From positions 32,499,454 through 32,563,453 of the forward strand of contig CM041292.1 of assembly GCA_023052935.1 (NCBI GenBank): 64,000 nt of DNA, read 5' to 3'. Numbering within the stretch: position 1 is the stretch's first letter; each line of letters opens with the position of its first letter. The notes beneath the pieces were generated by a model. That model did no database searches. It had not been told where the DNA came from and worked only from the letters and a program-made list of their open reading frames with translations. Below, piece after piece: positions 46,641 to 58,115 of this stretch. Origin of the DNA: Piezodorus guildinii (lineage: Eukaryota; Arthropoda; Insecta; Hemiptera; Pentatomidae). Both the position numbers and the translations under genes were made by a program.

Positions 46641-47790
46641 ATGTAGAGTATATTGGGTCGTGAAATAATTTTTAAATATTTCAATTTAATCCTCTCCGTG
46701 TTTATAAAACCATGTTTACTTGGTCAATAATGTTTGTATATTCTAAAAAAAATATTATTCACGGTGCTTTTATCCAATACTTTTAACCGAGATTCTTTAT
46801 TTATTTTTTTTTTTTTTTATAATATATTTTATTGTTTTTTACTACTGTATATACAAATACAATAAGTAAAATGGCTGAATTACAATAACAGGCATGAATA
46901 GACATGTAAAGAATCTACCAAGTGGTAGTCCTTCAAAGTTTATGTTATGAGCAGGTCTCGAGGCCACCGTCTTTTCAGGCGCCTCGGAGGATTACCGGGA
47001 ATAGATGTAGATGAGAGGTTACGGACAAGCGGGTTTGAGTGGGCAGGTAGTTTGGAATTAAAGGTGTATCTATCGCGGGCCAAGTCTACAACCAGTGGGT
47101 ATATTTAGGTCTCTATGGATGAGTTTATTAGTTACAAAGTAAGGAGCATTGAGGATTTTTCGTAGGATTTTGGATTACAAGGATTGGATGCGGGAGGAGT
47201 TTGATAGTTTAGTGGACCCCCATAGCTCAATGCCATAGGTCCAAATAGGAAGGATAATCGTGATGTAAATGAATCTTTTGTCTTAAAAGACTTAAAATAG
47301 AGAGTTGTGATCGTTTTTCTAGTAAGTGTTGTGGTAAGCGGTATCTGCCTGGCAGTTTCTTGTCGTTTTAGTGTAGTGTAAGGATTCCAAGTAAGGCGCT
47401 CCTTATCTTTAAGTGGTATTTCGCTTGCTAAAAATGGAAGAGCAAAAAAAAATTAATTTTAGTCATTTAATGATTTCTTATTTAAGAAAAAGAAAATCCG
47501 CTGCACAAAGAGTTAGCGATGTTTGTAGTGTGTATGGAGATGATTCCTTAAAAGAAAGAACCGTCCGAAAGTGGTTTGCTCGATGAGAACCGGAAATTTA
47601 GACTTAAACGACGCAAAGCGCTCGGGTCGTCCTTTAACTGTTGATGATGGCCCAAATTCTAAAAATACATGAATAATGGCAACCTGCAATAGATCAAAAT
47701 GGGTCATATACAGTTTATTACAAATATTTATAAGAACCTGAAGTTTAATTGAAATAATCAGTAAAAAACGCCACAAACTTATTTTATAAT
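46641..47790 (+). pseudogene. Mariner transposon, interrupted by a Jockey copy and internally deleted
   Basis: The 5' non-coding part (46641-46800, with ACTTGGTCAATAATGTTT and ACCGAGATT) continues after the Jockey insertion at 47411 with CTTATCTTTAAGTGGTATTT. The transposase ATG is at 47434-47436. The N-terminal 49 codons are open: MEEQKKINFSHLM, then RKRKSAAQRV, then CSVYGDDSLKERTVRKWFAR, the mariner helix-turn-helix region. A stop follows; the next bases still encode the RTGNLDLNDAKRSGRP-type linker in another frame. The catalytic D,D-x-D region is missing. Near 47750 a C-terminal trace matches the copy at 54905. Confidence 0.8.
46801..47410 (-). mobile_element. 5'-truncated Jockey-clade retrotransposon nested in mariner
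   Basis: Poly(T) at 46802-46818 marks the tail. The 3' UTR (ATGGCTGAATTACAATAACA ... CCAAGTGGTAGTCCTTC) and decayed C-terminal RT sequence follow (GAGGCCACCGTCTTTTCAGG; GAAGGATTTTGGATT-like; GGCAGTTTCTTGTCGTTTTA). Comparison with the mariner copies at 14826 and 54905 shows it entered between their AACCGAGATT and CTTTAAG blocks. The TSD is imperfect (TTCTTTAT versus CTCCTTAT). Confidence 0.8.
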
Positions 47791-47946
47791 TCTAAATATT
47801 TAAATCTAAATAGATTATCTTTAATTAAATTATGGGTTAAACAATTAAAATCAGGTTATATTCAGCCTATAAAAAACACTTAAGAATATGATGAATTTTT
47901 CAGTACAAGAATACATGACCTCTTATGGTTTTAGCATTTTTTTATT

Positions 47947-48755
47947 CTTCTTTCAGTTACCCTTATTATAGTATATAGAAATATAGAAAAAGGAAACTAT
48001 TGCCATTGTGAAAAATTTTGAAATCGAATTATCACCGTAAATAGACGTTTTAGGATCCCCTGGATTTATACGACCAAGTCTCATAAAAAGGATTGTTGTT
48101 GTTGGTTTAGGTTTTGAGGCGTAAAACCCGAAGTTCATCAACACCTTTATTTCGTTTATTTAACTTTTATCTAAACTCAATGAAAAAAAAATGGTTATTT
48201 TATTATTTTCGTGTACAGTATCCCTGTAATCACAGTTTAAATATGGTTGGTAAAAAGGGCATTTCTCCAATATGAGTCTGTCAGTAAGCTGGTTGTTACA
48301 GTGTTGGTACTTTGGGGGTGGCTGTTTGGTGATACGATGAATATGTGTGAGATTAGTTTGGCCTATCCTCAACCTAGCTAAGACAACTTCCTCTCTGCGA
48401 CTTGAGCGACTGGATGAGCTCCATAACTTTACTGTTCTAAAAAAGGTTTGTTTTATGTGTGTAAACGAGTTTGTGGCGATTCTAGCTCGAAAACGAAAGG
48501 TTGAATAAAATTGTAATTTCATATTTTAGAAGGTGATATGACTGAAAGGTTACAGTAACATTTTTAAAGATATCAATGGAACAGAAGAGCCACTTTATAT
48601 TATGTAATTAATATATTTTTACGATTTTCTCGAAAACGACTCAAACGATTTTGTTCAAACTCAACATATCGATGTAAAATTTAATGGGATTTGATATCAT
48701 GTAGGTTTCATTATTTATTTCATTACCATTCGTTATTGAACAGACCGGCAAGAGT
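47947..48755 (-). mobile_element. A|TC family 3' part, split by a retroelement fragment
   Basis: The reverse complement of 47947-48090 and 48487-48755 matches 12990-13374. Shared are the ACCAAGTC (inverse of GACTTGGT) region, the AAAACG tract, the AGAGCCACTTTATA (inverse of TATAAAGT) region and ATCGATGTAAAATTTAATGGG. The segment 48091-48486 is a foreign insertion. Confidence 0.65.
48091..48486 (-). pseudogene. RNase H-region fragment of another non-LTR retrotransposon
   Basis: A minus-strand frame (about 48200-48480) encodes KLWSSSSRSSRREEVVLARL, then RIGQTNLTH, then a C-x2-C-like HCNNQLTDRLILEKCP. The block VLARLRIGHT ... C-x2-C ... T-x2-HIL-x-CP is the end of the RNase H domain and C-terminus of I/R1-type elements. 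The left end has (TTG)n (CAA on the minus strand), a simple-repeat tail as in I-like elements. There are no RT motifs. It is inserted in the A|TC element around it. Clade is an inference. Confidence 0.7.
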
Positions 48756-50160
48756 TAGATACTGAAATAATAATAATTTTTAAATTTTCTATTTTAAAGT
48801 ATCTTTAATTTAGTAGATGCAAAAAAAAATACCGTTTCATCTTGTTTACCTTGAGAAAAATAATAATAAAAATATTTTTTATGTGAATACACCCTATTTT
48901 AGTGAAAAACTTAATGAACCGAACTCATACTTATCGTAGGTTTTCATATTTACATAATTTTTAGTACCGATGCAGTTTTAAATTTCAATAAACAATAATA
49001 AAATTGAAAATGGCCATGCAAGTTTGTCATAATAACGAATAAACAAGTTATTTAGCATTACAAAACTTTAGTTTTGAGCCATCGCTATAATTAGACCACC
49101 TTGTCAAGAGGTGCATCTGAGGAACTTATTCCATTTGCATGAGTAGGTGGTTCTAGTCTTAGAACTGACTTCAAGAACATCATTTTCCCCTGTGTCTTTT
49201 TTTATTTATATCCGCCTGATAAGATCTCTAGTCAATCATCAAGTGTTTTTGTTCGTAAACTGTTGAAGTGCTAGTAATTTGACAAATATATCATAACATA
49301 TCAAAAGGCAATTTCGGGGGATCATGAGGAATAAACAGTCGCCAAATTATGGAATATATTTCATTGTATATTTTTTATCATACTAAGAAAAACATTCAAT
49401 TAAGATTTCGCAACAAAATAAATAAAGATTTCACTAAAAATAAATAGTTTTATAACAGTATTTTTTCCCCATCCCCATTAGACTCTGTTGGTGCAGTTTA
49501 TGAACTTTAAGGGGGTTCTACGAACAAGACTGGAAAGAAAAGTGTATCAAGGAGGATTTAAGTATCTAGGATGGGGCTCACCAAATATTTGGGTCTGTCC
49601 AGTAAGTTAGTTTTATTCAGTCTGGGGCGAGAGTTTGTACACATTTTTACATACAAAATACCTGGTTATAAGTATCTTCTTTGAGATTCCAATTTTTCCC
49701 TAATTGTCATTTCTTAAGTATCATGACCTAAAATGTGGGTCGAAAAGTTAGAAAACCAACAAATAACAGAGGATATATCATTGTATTTCTTTGTCTGACC
49801 ACCACTCAGACTATTTTCCTTCTGAAAATATATCTACTTTATAATATTAATGTTTTAACTCCTAACGCTGATTATATCGAGGTTATAATATCCCGGTTTC
49901 GAGTAGGGCTATAAAAGGATAATTATTTCTTTTGTTATGACATGAAAATAGACAACCAGTGGCTGAATCAGCCTCTATAAATAAAATACTTAAAAAAAAT
50001 ACGGAAAAACATGTTAACTACCTGGATTTTGTACGAATCATTTTTTTGCAGAGACCTAATCTAATCAACCGTTTGAAACCTTTCTATGTGCTGAAGCCAA
50101 GACCTTCATAGATTGTAGTGGAACGGGTTTATTTTAATACTAAGGATATGACTTTTCTTT
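48756..50160. other. No gene recognised
   Basis: AT-rich. A less AT-rich patch at about 49490-49640 has no supportable frame. Confidence 0.4.
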
Positions 50161-50189
50161 TTTTTTTTATTCCACAGTATAATCACTAA

Positions 50190-50612
50190 TATCCGTTCGA
50201 CTTTCAAGTGAATTTGATGAAATCGCTCGAAGGATATTTCGCCAAGCTTGTTTGCCTGAGGAATACGCAGCGACCGATCAGAAATTTCCTTTGGCTTTCA
50301 AGCACGATGAGATCCTTTACAGGCCGATTTCTCGACTTGATAGAAGAGCTTTGACACTCCCTGCTAGAAGTGCTTAGCTCCAGAGGAAGGGTTGAGAGAA
50401 TGGAAGTTGTAAATAATTGGAAGCTGTTACCCTGGGAAAAAAGGTGAGGCTGCGGTAGTAATCAAAGAGAGGACGCAATCAAGATCTCCTGGGATTGGCT
50501 GAGATGGAAGAGCCCTAGACCAATCAACATTCTCTTAACACTAAAGACGGCGGTCGTTCGAATACTGTCCGAGATACTACCATTTCCCTTATCCATTCTG
50601 TACGCTACAAAG

Positions 50613-50639
<27 letters not shown>
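50190..50639 (+). other. GC-richer block ending in poly(A), possible retroposed sequence
   Basis: It has mixed composition, contains CCAAT-type words (GATTGGCTGAG about 50494; GACCAATCAAC about 50519) and ends with a 26-base A run (50614-50639). No ORF is present. It may be an unrecognised SINE-like or retroposed transcript. No TSD was found. Confidence 0.35.
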
Positions 50640-50643
<4 letters not shown>

Positions 50644-50922
50644 AAAGTGTTGTTTCCGAAGCCTACTCAATTTATACACAAATTTCTAACCCTCCTCTGA
50701 TTCAACTGTAGATGAGCCGAACTTTAAAATACCAAATACTGCAGTTGAACTGGCAGAAATTACAACACTTTTAAATTATAACTGTGACCTACCTAGAATA
50801 CATCTCTAATATACAGAATCAAGCCCTATTCGATCCAAAGTAAGCCCGAATTAACGAGAAAAAGTTTTCAATTGATTTTTTTCACTTGCAGGTTTATTAT
50901 TTACCAATATAACATTTGTAAT

Positions 50923-50923
<1 letters not shown>

Positions 50924-50975
<52 letters not shown>
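50924..50975. repeat. Uninterrupted poly(A), about 52 bases
   Basis: Longest homopolymer in the window. No retroelement body is recognised immediately upstream. Confidence 0.97.
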
Positions 50976-50976
<1 letters not shown>

Positions 50977-51410
50977 CCCTCTACTTTTCAAAATTTAAGA
51001 GCTTATGTTTAGAGATACTTAAATAAAAATAGGTAATTAAATTTTCTTTGAAAACGGAAAAAAAATCATTTAAATCAGAGATATAGCGTTTTAAAATCAG
51101 CATGGCGACAGGCCGTTTTCCTTTGAATTATTTATTATTTTTCATATTGGTTAATTGTCTAAAAATATCAATATGAATAGTCATAGCCTTTTATAAAATT
51201 ATAAACTACTGTGCAAAAATGTGTTTTGCAGCCTGTAGCGTTTTTTTTTATAAGACCATATAAGAATCAAGTTTTGTATAATTGAATATTTTAATTCTGA
51301 CTCTTGTTCTTTTCTTTTTTTTTCCATGAGTACTTATTTAATTATTTCAGCAGTCTGTCCATAAGTCAGTCAAACAATTTTATTGTACAGTAACATATGC
51401 ATTCAAAAAT

Positions 51411-52085
51411 AGTTTAAACAAAAACATGTTATAAATTGTTCATTATACTTCCCCTAATAAATGGTAAAAAAATCTCTATAATTTCCCGCGTTGGGGTTTG
51501 AAAGGAAGAAGTGGAAAAGTAGAGAAAACAGCTTTTTGAAAGATTTTTTAGGTGGATATTTCCAAAATTATCATGTTGATCACCCAAAATGTAATAAAAA
51601 ATAATTAAATTACAGAAAGAATTCTTGAATAATGCCATTATCCATTCTTTCACTCAAATGGTTGCGTAGATATTTCAGAGATAAATTTTAAGATTTCCAT
51701 CTTTCTGTTAGAATGCATTAAACAACATTAATTGAGGTGTTGTAGCCTAACATAGACTTTGTAACAGATTTATATTTTAAATATAAATTAACATAAGCTC
51801 AATGTTGATTCTGAGCACCACAATTTAATGGTGTTCTGAGCATTTTTACTGCATGCCGGGAACCCACATCTTTTATTTCACAAGTATCTCATTAACCATT
51901 TGTTTAAGAGAGAAAATGTATATTATAGAATTTTTAAGTTCTTTAACTTTGTTTGTAATAAACATAATAAAATTTCAGAAAAACCGGTTTTCTTAATTTC
52001 TCCCCTTCCTCTTTATATAATCCGACGCGGGGAAATACGGAAATTTTTACTAATTTTTACAGGAAGTGTAATGAATAATTTATAT
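51411..52085. repeat. Diverged long inverted repeat, MITE-like
   Basis: The left arm (about 51425-51545) and right arm (about 51965-52085) are inverted copies: TTCATTATACTTCCCC versus GGAAGTGTAATGAA, CCCGCGTTGGGG versus the CGACGCGGGG region, and AAAACAGCTTTTTGAAA versus TTTCAGAAAAACCGGTTTT. ORFs reading out of both arms share a related C-terminal peptide only because of this symmetry. Confidence 0.6.
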
Positions 52086-52389
52086 GAAGTTTCAACTTTA
52101 TTTTTGCAAACCTAGTATTACTCAGTAAATAAATTACAAAGTATCAAAATTTTTCTAAAATGCACATTTTTGTAAGTTCAAAGAATATGCGAAGAGTAAA
52201 CGCATCGGCTGTCAGCTGCTAGAGGTGGTGCATTCTTATAAATATTAAATTAGTAAGAAAATATCTAAAAAGCAGTCGTTTTAAAAGGAATTTTCGATAA
52301 CATTTGTTGCGCTTGTAGTATTCAAGAGGGTCTCCTTATCACCTATATGATTTTGTGTATACATTTCTTTCGTTTTAACTGAAAGCTGA

Positions 52390-52790
52390 ATACAACAGGA
52401 ATACAGAGTGAATGCTGCGGAAATGGCGTTCCTTTAAAAAATCTTGGGAAGAACAAAAAGGGACTCTATACACAAGAGAATCAGGGAGGAACTGGAAGTC
52501 CTCTCAATGAAGGAGGACCCAGAAGCTCGACCGCCGAACTGATTTGGTCATGTCTTCAGAATAGAAGATTGCCAAGATTCATTGACAACTATTAATAGTA
52601 CCTATGACGGTATGATCCAAGTCGACCAAGGATGTCCTACCTGTAATACCGCTTGTGCAAAGAAGATTAAAAGATCTTCGTCAAACAAGAAATATTGCAA
52701 GAAACCGATCTTGGTTAAAACCTCCCCGGCGCTAACAGGCATAACAATGTAACACACAAGAAGTAGTACTCTGAAATTCTCTGTTCTGGA
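52390..52790 (+). pseudogene. RTE-like RT C-terminal fragment, heavily decayed
   Basis: Pieces in shifting plus-strand frames read AEMAFL, KILGKNKK, REELEVLS, NWFGHVFRIED and, later, ARNRSWLKPPRR. They follow the order of the better copy at 5860-6250 (EMRFLRRILGKTRRD ... NWFGHVCRM ... ARDRDQWARW). There are many frameshifts. Confidence 0.55.
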
Positions 52791-54029
52791 TTATTTCTTA
52801 TATATGTACTTTCCATGTACATGCCAAACAGTGGTCGGTTTGGATGAAATTGGCACTGCTAGAAAATCCTTACATAATGAAGCATGTTTAGCAATGCAAT
52901 GTTGTTTCGCAGCACTTTCCAAGAGAAGCAACCTATTCAGTTCGAGACTAGAAGGCTAGTTCTAACTAATTAGAATGGATGTTAGAACTGAAGAGGCAGA
53001 AGCTGAGGCATTAGGGACTTATCTCCTGGCAATAATCAGAAGAGGTCCTTTGTTATGTCCTTAATGAATACCACCCTTCGGCTAAAAGGACACGACTCTT
53101 TAAATAGGTTTAGGCCGAGGGTCTTCATTCTGCTCTTCTCACTTCCCTGTCACGAGAGCCCTCTTTGATCCATGCACACGATATTACTTGTTTCTAGCTC
53201 ATCTTCGTCTTCGCTTTGTCCATATTTGTCAGATTTTTGGAAGTTTTCTTCATCCTACCTGAGGGAGCGATATTGTAAAATAAATAAAAAATGGGAGCAT
53301 ACACTGGACTCCGTATTAAGCTAGTGCATGGGCACACAATTCAAAATAGAATTTAGAAATAATATTAAAAAGAAAATTAAAATTTACAAGGGAAAAAAAT
53401 TGTAAATTAAAATGATGAATAACAACAATTATGGTTATTATAACTATAGAGGAGAAGTTACTTGAGGGTGAATTCTACTTGAGACTTTATTTATTTGTGC
53501 CAACTTTTAGGCCAAAATTTTAGGTCATCTTTAAGGCGATTGAATGAGATCACGACAATGACCAATATAAAATTCATTTTAATTTGAAAAGTAATTAAAA
53601 TAGACTAGTAATCATTCATGACAAGTAAATTCATTACAGCAAAAAAAGTAATTCACAGCCTCAAATACTTTTTGTATGCTAAAAAATGGCTTCAACCGTC
53701 AACCCGAAGCAATCGATGGACAAATACTTACATTAAAAAGGAAGGAGTATTGCTCATATTATTAGAATGTTGAAGTTAGAAACAGAATAGACTTTAATGC
53801 ATAAAAATATATTTTTCACTTCATTTAAAAGAATCTTAGGACATCTGTCAAGTTTGAACCCTTAACCTTGAGTTTTTAAACTCTTTAAAATTAATTGAAT
53901 GTGAGGTGCTTTAAGTCATAGAGCGGTATTATAATAATGATTTTAAATTCGAGGTTAGTGTGCTTTAAAAATCGATAAACGTAAAATATGGCCTAAATTA
54001 CAGTTTAAAGGATGAAGTCCGGAGTGTGT
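52791..54029. other. No gene recognised
   Basis: A moderately GC-rich patch at about 52920-53240 has no sustained frame. The rest is AT-rich. Confidence 0.4.
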
Positions 54030-54165
54030 AATACACAGGTGTCTTATAAACGGCTTGTCATATTTTGAGAGCAGATGCAACCTTAAGTGGAACAAAATAG
54101 TTCATATGACCCATAGTCCGATTCTCAACGGCTAAGGAGAAAAATCAATTTTTTTAAACTGTTCT
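54030..54165 (-). repeat. Dispersed repeat with GATTTTCCTTCCTAACCG core, inverted copy
   Basis: Inverted relative to 9440-9600: ATGACCCATAGTCCGATTC is the inverse of the family GACTATGGGTCAT block, beside an inverted CTAACCGTTGA-type word. Confidence 0.6.
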
Positions 54166-54189
54166 ACATGGTCTTTATTTAAAAGAAAA

Positions 54190-54325
54190 AACCTTAAAAT
54201 TTGACTTTTCTCCTAAACCGTTGACAATCGAACTATGCATCATTTGAACTTTTTCGTTTCTCTTGAAATCTAGTATTGGGCCCCACAATATGACTAGGTA
54301 TTCATGGGACACATAAAAAGCACAA
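54190..54325 (+). repeat. Dispersed repeat with GATTTTCCTTCCTAACCG core, copy 3
   Basis: TTGACTTTTCTCCTAAACCG and CTAGTATTGGGCCCCACAAT correspond to the family core. It faces the inverted copy at 54030-54165, so the two form a hairpin-capable pair. Confidence 0.6.
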
Positions 54326-54654
54326 ATTTTGATTTTGGTCCATTTTATTTATTTTTAAATTCTTGTCTCCTGGCAGCCTATGAAGGTAGGTTTGTTTTCC
54401 ACCATTTTTGATTTCATTAAATGGAAAAGTTTCTTTGAGATTCGGATAATCCAAATCCTAACTGTTAAAACCGAATATTATTAGAAATATTAAAATTTAA
54501 TTTTTTGCATGACTTTGTGTGACGCTGTATTTCTTTTTAAGAGTATGATTACTTTACCATATGTATATAATGTATATTTACCATATAACCCTTGTCTTTC
54601 TTAGTGTACATATTAAGTAGATATACTTGAGTTTTTTCTGATCAGAACCATGGA

Positions 54655-54800
54655 TAACAGCAAACAACTCGAAATTTGATTTTCCTTTCTAACCGTTGGC
54701 AATTTTACTTTGATTCATATACATTTTTTTTTCTACTTAAGGTCTAGTATCTGCTCTTACAATATGGCGAGACATTTATGAAACACCCTGTAGGTTGACC
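54655..54800 (+). repeat. Dispersed repeat with GATTTTCCTTCCTAACCG core, copy 4
   Basis: TTTGATTTTCCTTTCTAACC, GTCTAGTATCTGCTCTTACA and terminal ACACCCTGTAGG match the copies at 9440 and 9750. Confidence 0.7.
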
Positions 54801-54904
54801 ATACCATGCTTAGAAACAATATAAAATAAACTTCCGACATACTCTTAGCAATATATTTCTGAGAGTACTTTAGGTATATAGAAAGAACCCAGGAGAAAAA
54901 CTGA

Positions 54905-55400
54905 GTAAAATTCGTACTTCACAATAAGATACCGTAAAGTATTTTCAATATAATCTCATCTGTGTTTATCAAATCATGTTTAATTGGTCAATAATGTTTA
55001 CATATTCTCAAAAGGATTAGTTAATGTGCTTTCCCTCCTTCCTTATCTTTAAGATGTATTTTGTTAGCTCAAAATGGAAGAGAAAAATATTCATTTTCTT
55101 CATTTAATGATTTTTATTTTCCAAAAGGAAAATCCGCTGTAGAGACGATTGAAAAAAAAATGTTGTGTTTTTATGGCGATGATGCCTGAGTAGGTGGAAA
55201 TTTTGACTTGAAAGACGCGAAGCACTTGAGTTGTCCTTTATTTGTTGATGATGACCAAAGTTAAGCATTGGTCACACACAATCCTCACTATACGGGATAT
55301 CGCAGAAACACTTAACGTATTATTTTTACAAGAATCTTACATTTTTATTGAAATCACCAGCAAAAAACGTTACAAACTTATTTTACAGCCCAAAATCTTC
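54905..55400 (+). pseudogene. Mariner transposon remnant, internally deleted
   Basis: It matches the copy at 46641-47790: 5' region with ATTGGTCAATAATGTTTACA, then CTTATCTTTAAGATGTATTT and the transposase start AAAATGGAAGAG (about 55070). The helix-turn-helix coding region follows with frameshifts (KGKSAVETI ... MLCFYGDDA). Linker-like TCACTATACGGGATATCGCA and C-terminal traces (AAAAAACGTTACAAACTTAT) come next. The catalytic domain is mostly deleted. Confidence 0.7.
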
Positions 55401-56164
55401 AGCGGATGGATAATATGAATGAAATACTCCGTGCTTCAAATTCCACTATTTCCCCATCTCTATACACACCTATTTCCAGGCAGGTGACGAGTCATGGTAA
55501 CCAACTCATTACTCTACATAATACAACATTCGGGATAACTTTTATTTATTTTATTATACCGAATCATACATAACATAGAGAAATGTGGCAGATATGCTCC
55601 GAGGAGGTCTGAAGTATTTAAGAAGACCAGCGCGCGGACAAGGAGGTGAACAGTAGGTTGTCGACCTCATCCAGTACAGCTGCTGACATTATAGTATCTT
55701 TCTAGGACTCAATCTCTATTCTAGCTACCATTCTGTCTTTTATTGCTTTTTGTTTGTGATAATTTAATATTTTTTTATTATTGTATCCTAGGAATAGGTA
55801 TGAAGAATATTACTACCGATCATTAAGTGGTACTAATTAAATATGTTTTAACATATTCCATGCATCTTTTTTAGAGTATCGTCACTATCCGATCCAATTG
55901 TATTATAAAAAATAATGGAATTTATAATAATATGAAGTTCGATATTATTAGAGTGGGTGCGAAGTCAAGAGCTCAAAGGAATAAAAAAACGAATTTAGTT
56001 TCAAAAGATACATAAATCATTAACGACTGTTTTGGCCCACACAGTAGCAGAACCTGATTTATTGTTTACTTTTTTTTTTATTAAGGGAGAACAATAATAA
56101 TAATAATAATAATGTTTGAGTACCAGTAAAGACTATATTTTAGGCATTAAATTAAATAGAAACT
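55401..56164. other. No gene recognised
   Basis: AT-rich with a small mixed-composition patch (55590-55690) and an (AAT)n tract at about 56092-56112. Confidence 0.4.
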
Positions 56165-56176
56165 AGATCTTAACCT

Positions 56177-56780
56177 CCAAATTTCATCAAAACCTTAGTC
56201 ATCATCCTAATCCTCTAGCGCAATCCCTATCCAGCACCACCCATCCCTACAATCCTCCTCGAAGATTGAAACGGCAGTGGCCACGAGAATGTATTGTAAA
56301 CATTTAAACTAGAGTTCTGACAATGGTCAGATCCTCCACTCATGTACGGTATGTTTGTGGCTACAGCGCCCTAACTCAGCATCCACTGGCTCAGACCAGT
56401 GATGCGGCTGAGATAGAGGCGCTGGGATCTCTTGGATTCCGCTTTTTTCCTCCACAAGTGGAGGGAAAAGCGCTTGCTGGGGTCCCTTTAGCAATTGTAT
56501 ATATTGTATATAGTTAAGATTCTGTGTAAGATGTTTATTTATTTGCCAACTTTTTATTTATCTCAATAATAGGTTTTTGTTTCGATTTGTTTTGTTTTTT
56601 TATTTATTATTATTATCTTATTGTGTATATATGAATTTATTTATGTTCTATTTTATGTAATTTGACTATTATTATTATTTTCTGTATATATAGTATGAAT
56701 GTGGTCTCTTATCAATACTATTATTGTTCATTTTGTAACAAATTGTAATAAATTTCAATAAAAAAAAAAAAAAAAAAAAA
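56177..56780 (+). mobile_element. 5'-truncated Jockey-clade 3' end with 12-bp TSD
   Basis: It starts in the last codons of the RT (KFHQNLSHHPNPLAQSLSSTT-like, then PPRRLKRQWPRE), followed by a GC-rich 3' UTR block with CTACAGCGCCCTAACTCAG, as at 41815, and an AT-rich end with poly(A) to 56780. The exact direct repeat AGATCTTAACCT at 56165-56176 and 56781-56792 is the TSD. Confidence 0.88.
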
Positions 56781-57184
56781 AGATCTTAACCTTAATTTTT
56801 TTTTGTTTCTCCGCGGTCATTAAGAGACAAAAACAAAAAAAAATGTAATTGAATAGATATGTAATATTTATTTGCCAACTTTTTATTTATCTCAATAATA
56901 GGTTTTTGTTTCGATTTGTTTTGTTTTTTATTTATTATTATTATCTTATTGTGTATATATGAATTTATTTATGTTCTATTTTATGTAATTTGACTATTAT
57001 TATTATTTTCTGTATATATAGTATGAATGTGGTATCTTATCAATACTATTATTGTTCATTTTGTAACAAATTGTAATAAATTTCAATAAAAAAAAAAAAA
57101 AAAAAGATCTTAACCTTAATTTTTTTTTTGTTTCTCCGCGGTCATTAAGAGAGACAAAAACAAAAAAAAATGTAATTGAATAGA
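56537..57184 (+). repeat. 329-bp tandem duplication of the Jockey 3' UTR plus flank
   Basis: Two near-identical units (about 56537-56865 and 56866-57184) each contain the UTR end, poly(A), the AGATCTTAACCT TSD and about 75 bp of target flank. The differences are few, mostly homopolymer length. Duplication followed the insertion. Confidence 0.92.
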
Positions 57185-58110
57185 TACAGTTTTATCGCTC
57201 GCTTGTAATGTTCTATAATCCACAGAAGAAAGAAAATCTGTGAATAGGTGCAAGCGTAATAAAAAAATGTCACTAAATTTCATTCATTTTTGTAGCCACT
57301 TGGCGATAGATTTGTGTCAGCACAGACAGTTGTTAGTGATTTCGGTAAATTACAATATCCTACACATTGTTCTCCATATAACTATTCGTTTTTTTTTTTT
57401 TTGTTGTTTTTTCTTGGTTGCTTGGCGACCTCTTATCTACTTGAACAGCATATTTGTTTGACAACGAACCAAGAATTTGTTTTCCAGTTGCACTCATACT
57501 ATTCGAGATGCACTTTAGGATGTTATAAAGTTTTAAATATAAGTTCGTATAGATCTCTAGACAGATAAATGCACAAAATAAACTTCATTTGAGCTCTGTT
57601 TGTTTTTCCCTACATTGTTTCAAGAAGTAAATAGCCACGGAAGTCATTTCATCGTTGAAACATATTTATTTTGCTAAAGTGGACTTTTTTGACAATGTGA
57701 TATTTATAGTATATGAGCAAAAATAAAAAAATAAAAAATTAGACATTGATGTAATGTCACAGGTAAATTTTTTTTTGCAGGAACTTTTACTTGAATAGGC
57801 CGTATCAACATGGATATTTATACTCTTTTATACCAAAATAATATCATAAACGGGCTTTATGATTTAACCGTGAGACAATTTAGGAAGATTGAACCTATTA
57901 AATTAAAATTTCCTTGGAGAAAGTTATGGTTGTGAATTTTTAGTGAAGTTTATGATCAATGTCTGAAAGTTATGATCAGCTGTGTTTTATACGCATTGAT
58001 TGACCATAATTCATACAAGATGGTTATAAATACACAATTACATTGATTATACCATGATTGTAGTCTGAGCATTAAGAAACATCTTTTAAAACAAATTCAA
58101 TTTTCCTGAT
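57185..58110. other. No gene recognised
   Basis: AT-rich. Two overlapping short plus-strand ORFs (57240-57568) contain a phenylalanine run from poly(T) and are not supported. Confidence 0.4.
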
Positions 58111-58115
58111 TACAG

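Noticed and set aside
51900..52115. 71-codon ORF similar to a minus-strand ORF at 51429-51653
   Set aside because: The similarity is explained by the inverted repeat; neither has a recognisable domain.
57240..57568. Two overlapping plus-strand ORFs
   Set aside because: Composition is driven by a poly(T) run; no domain, no splice or promoter context.
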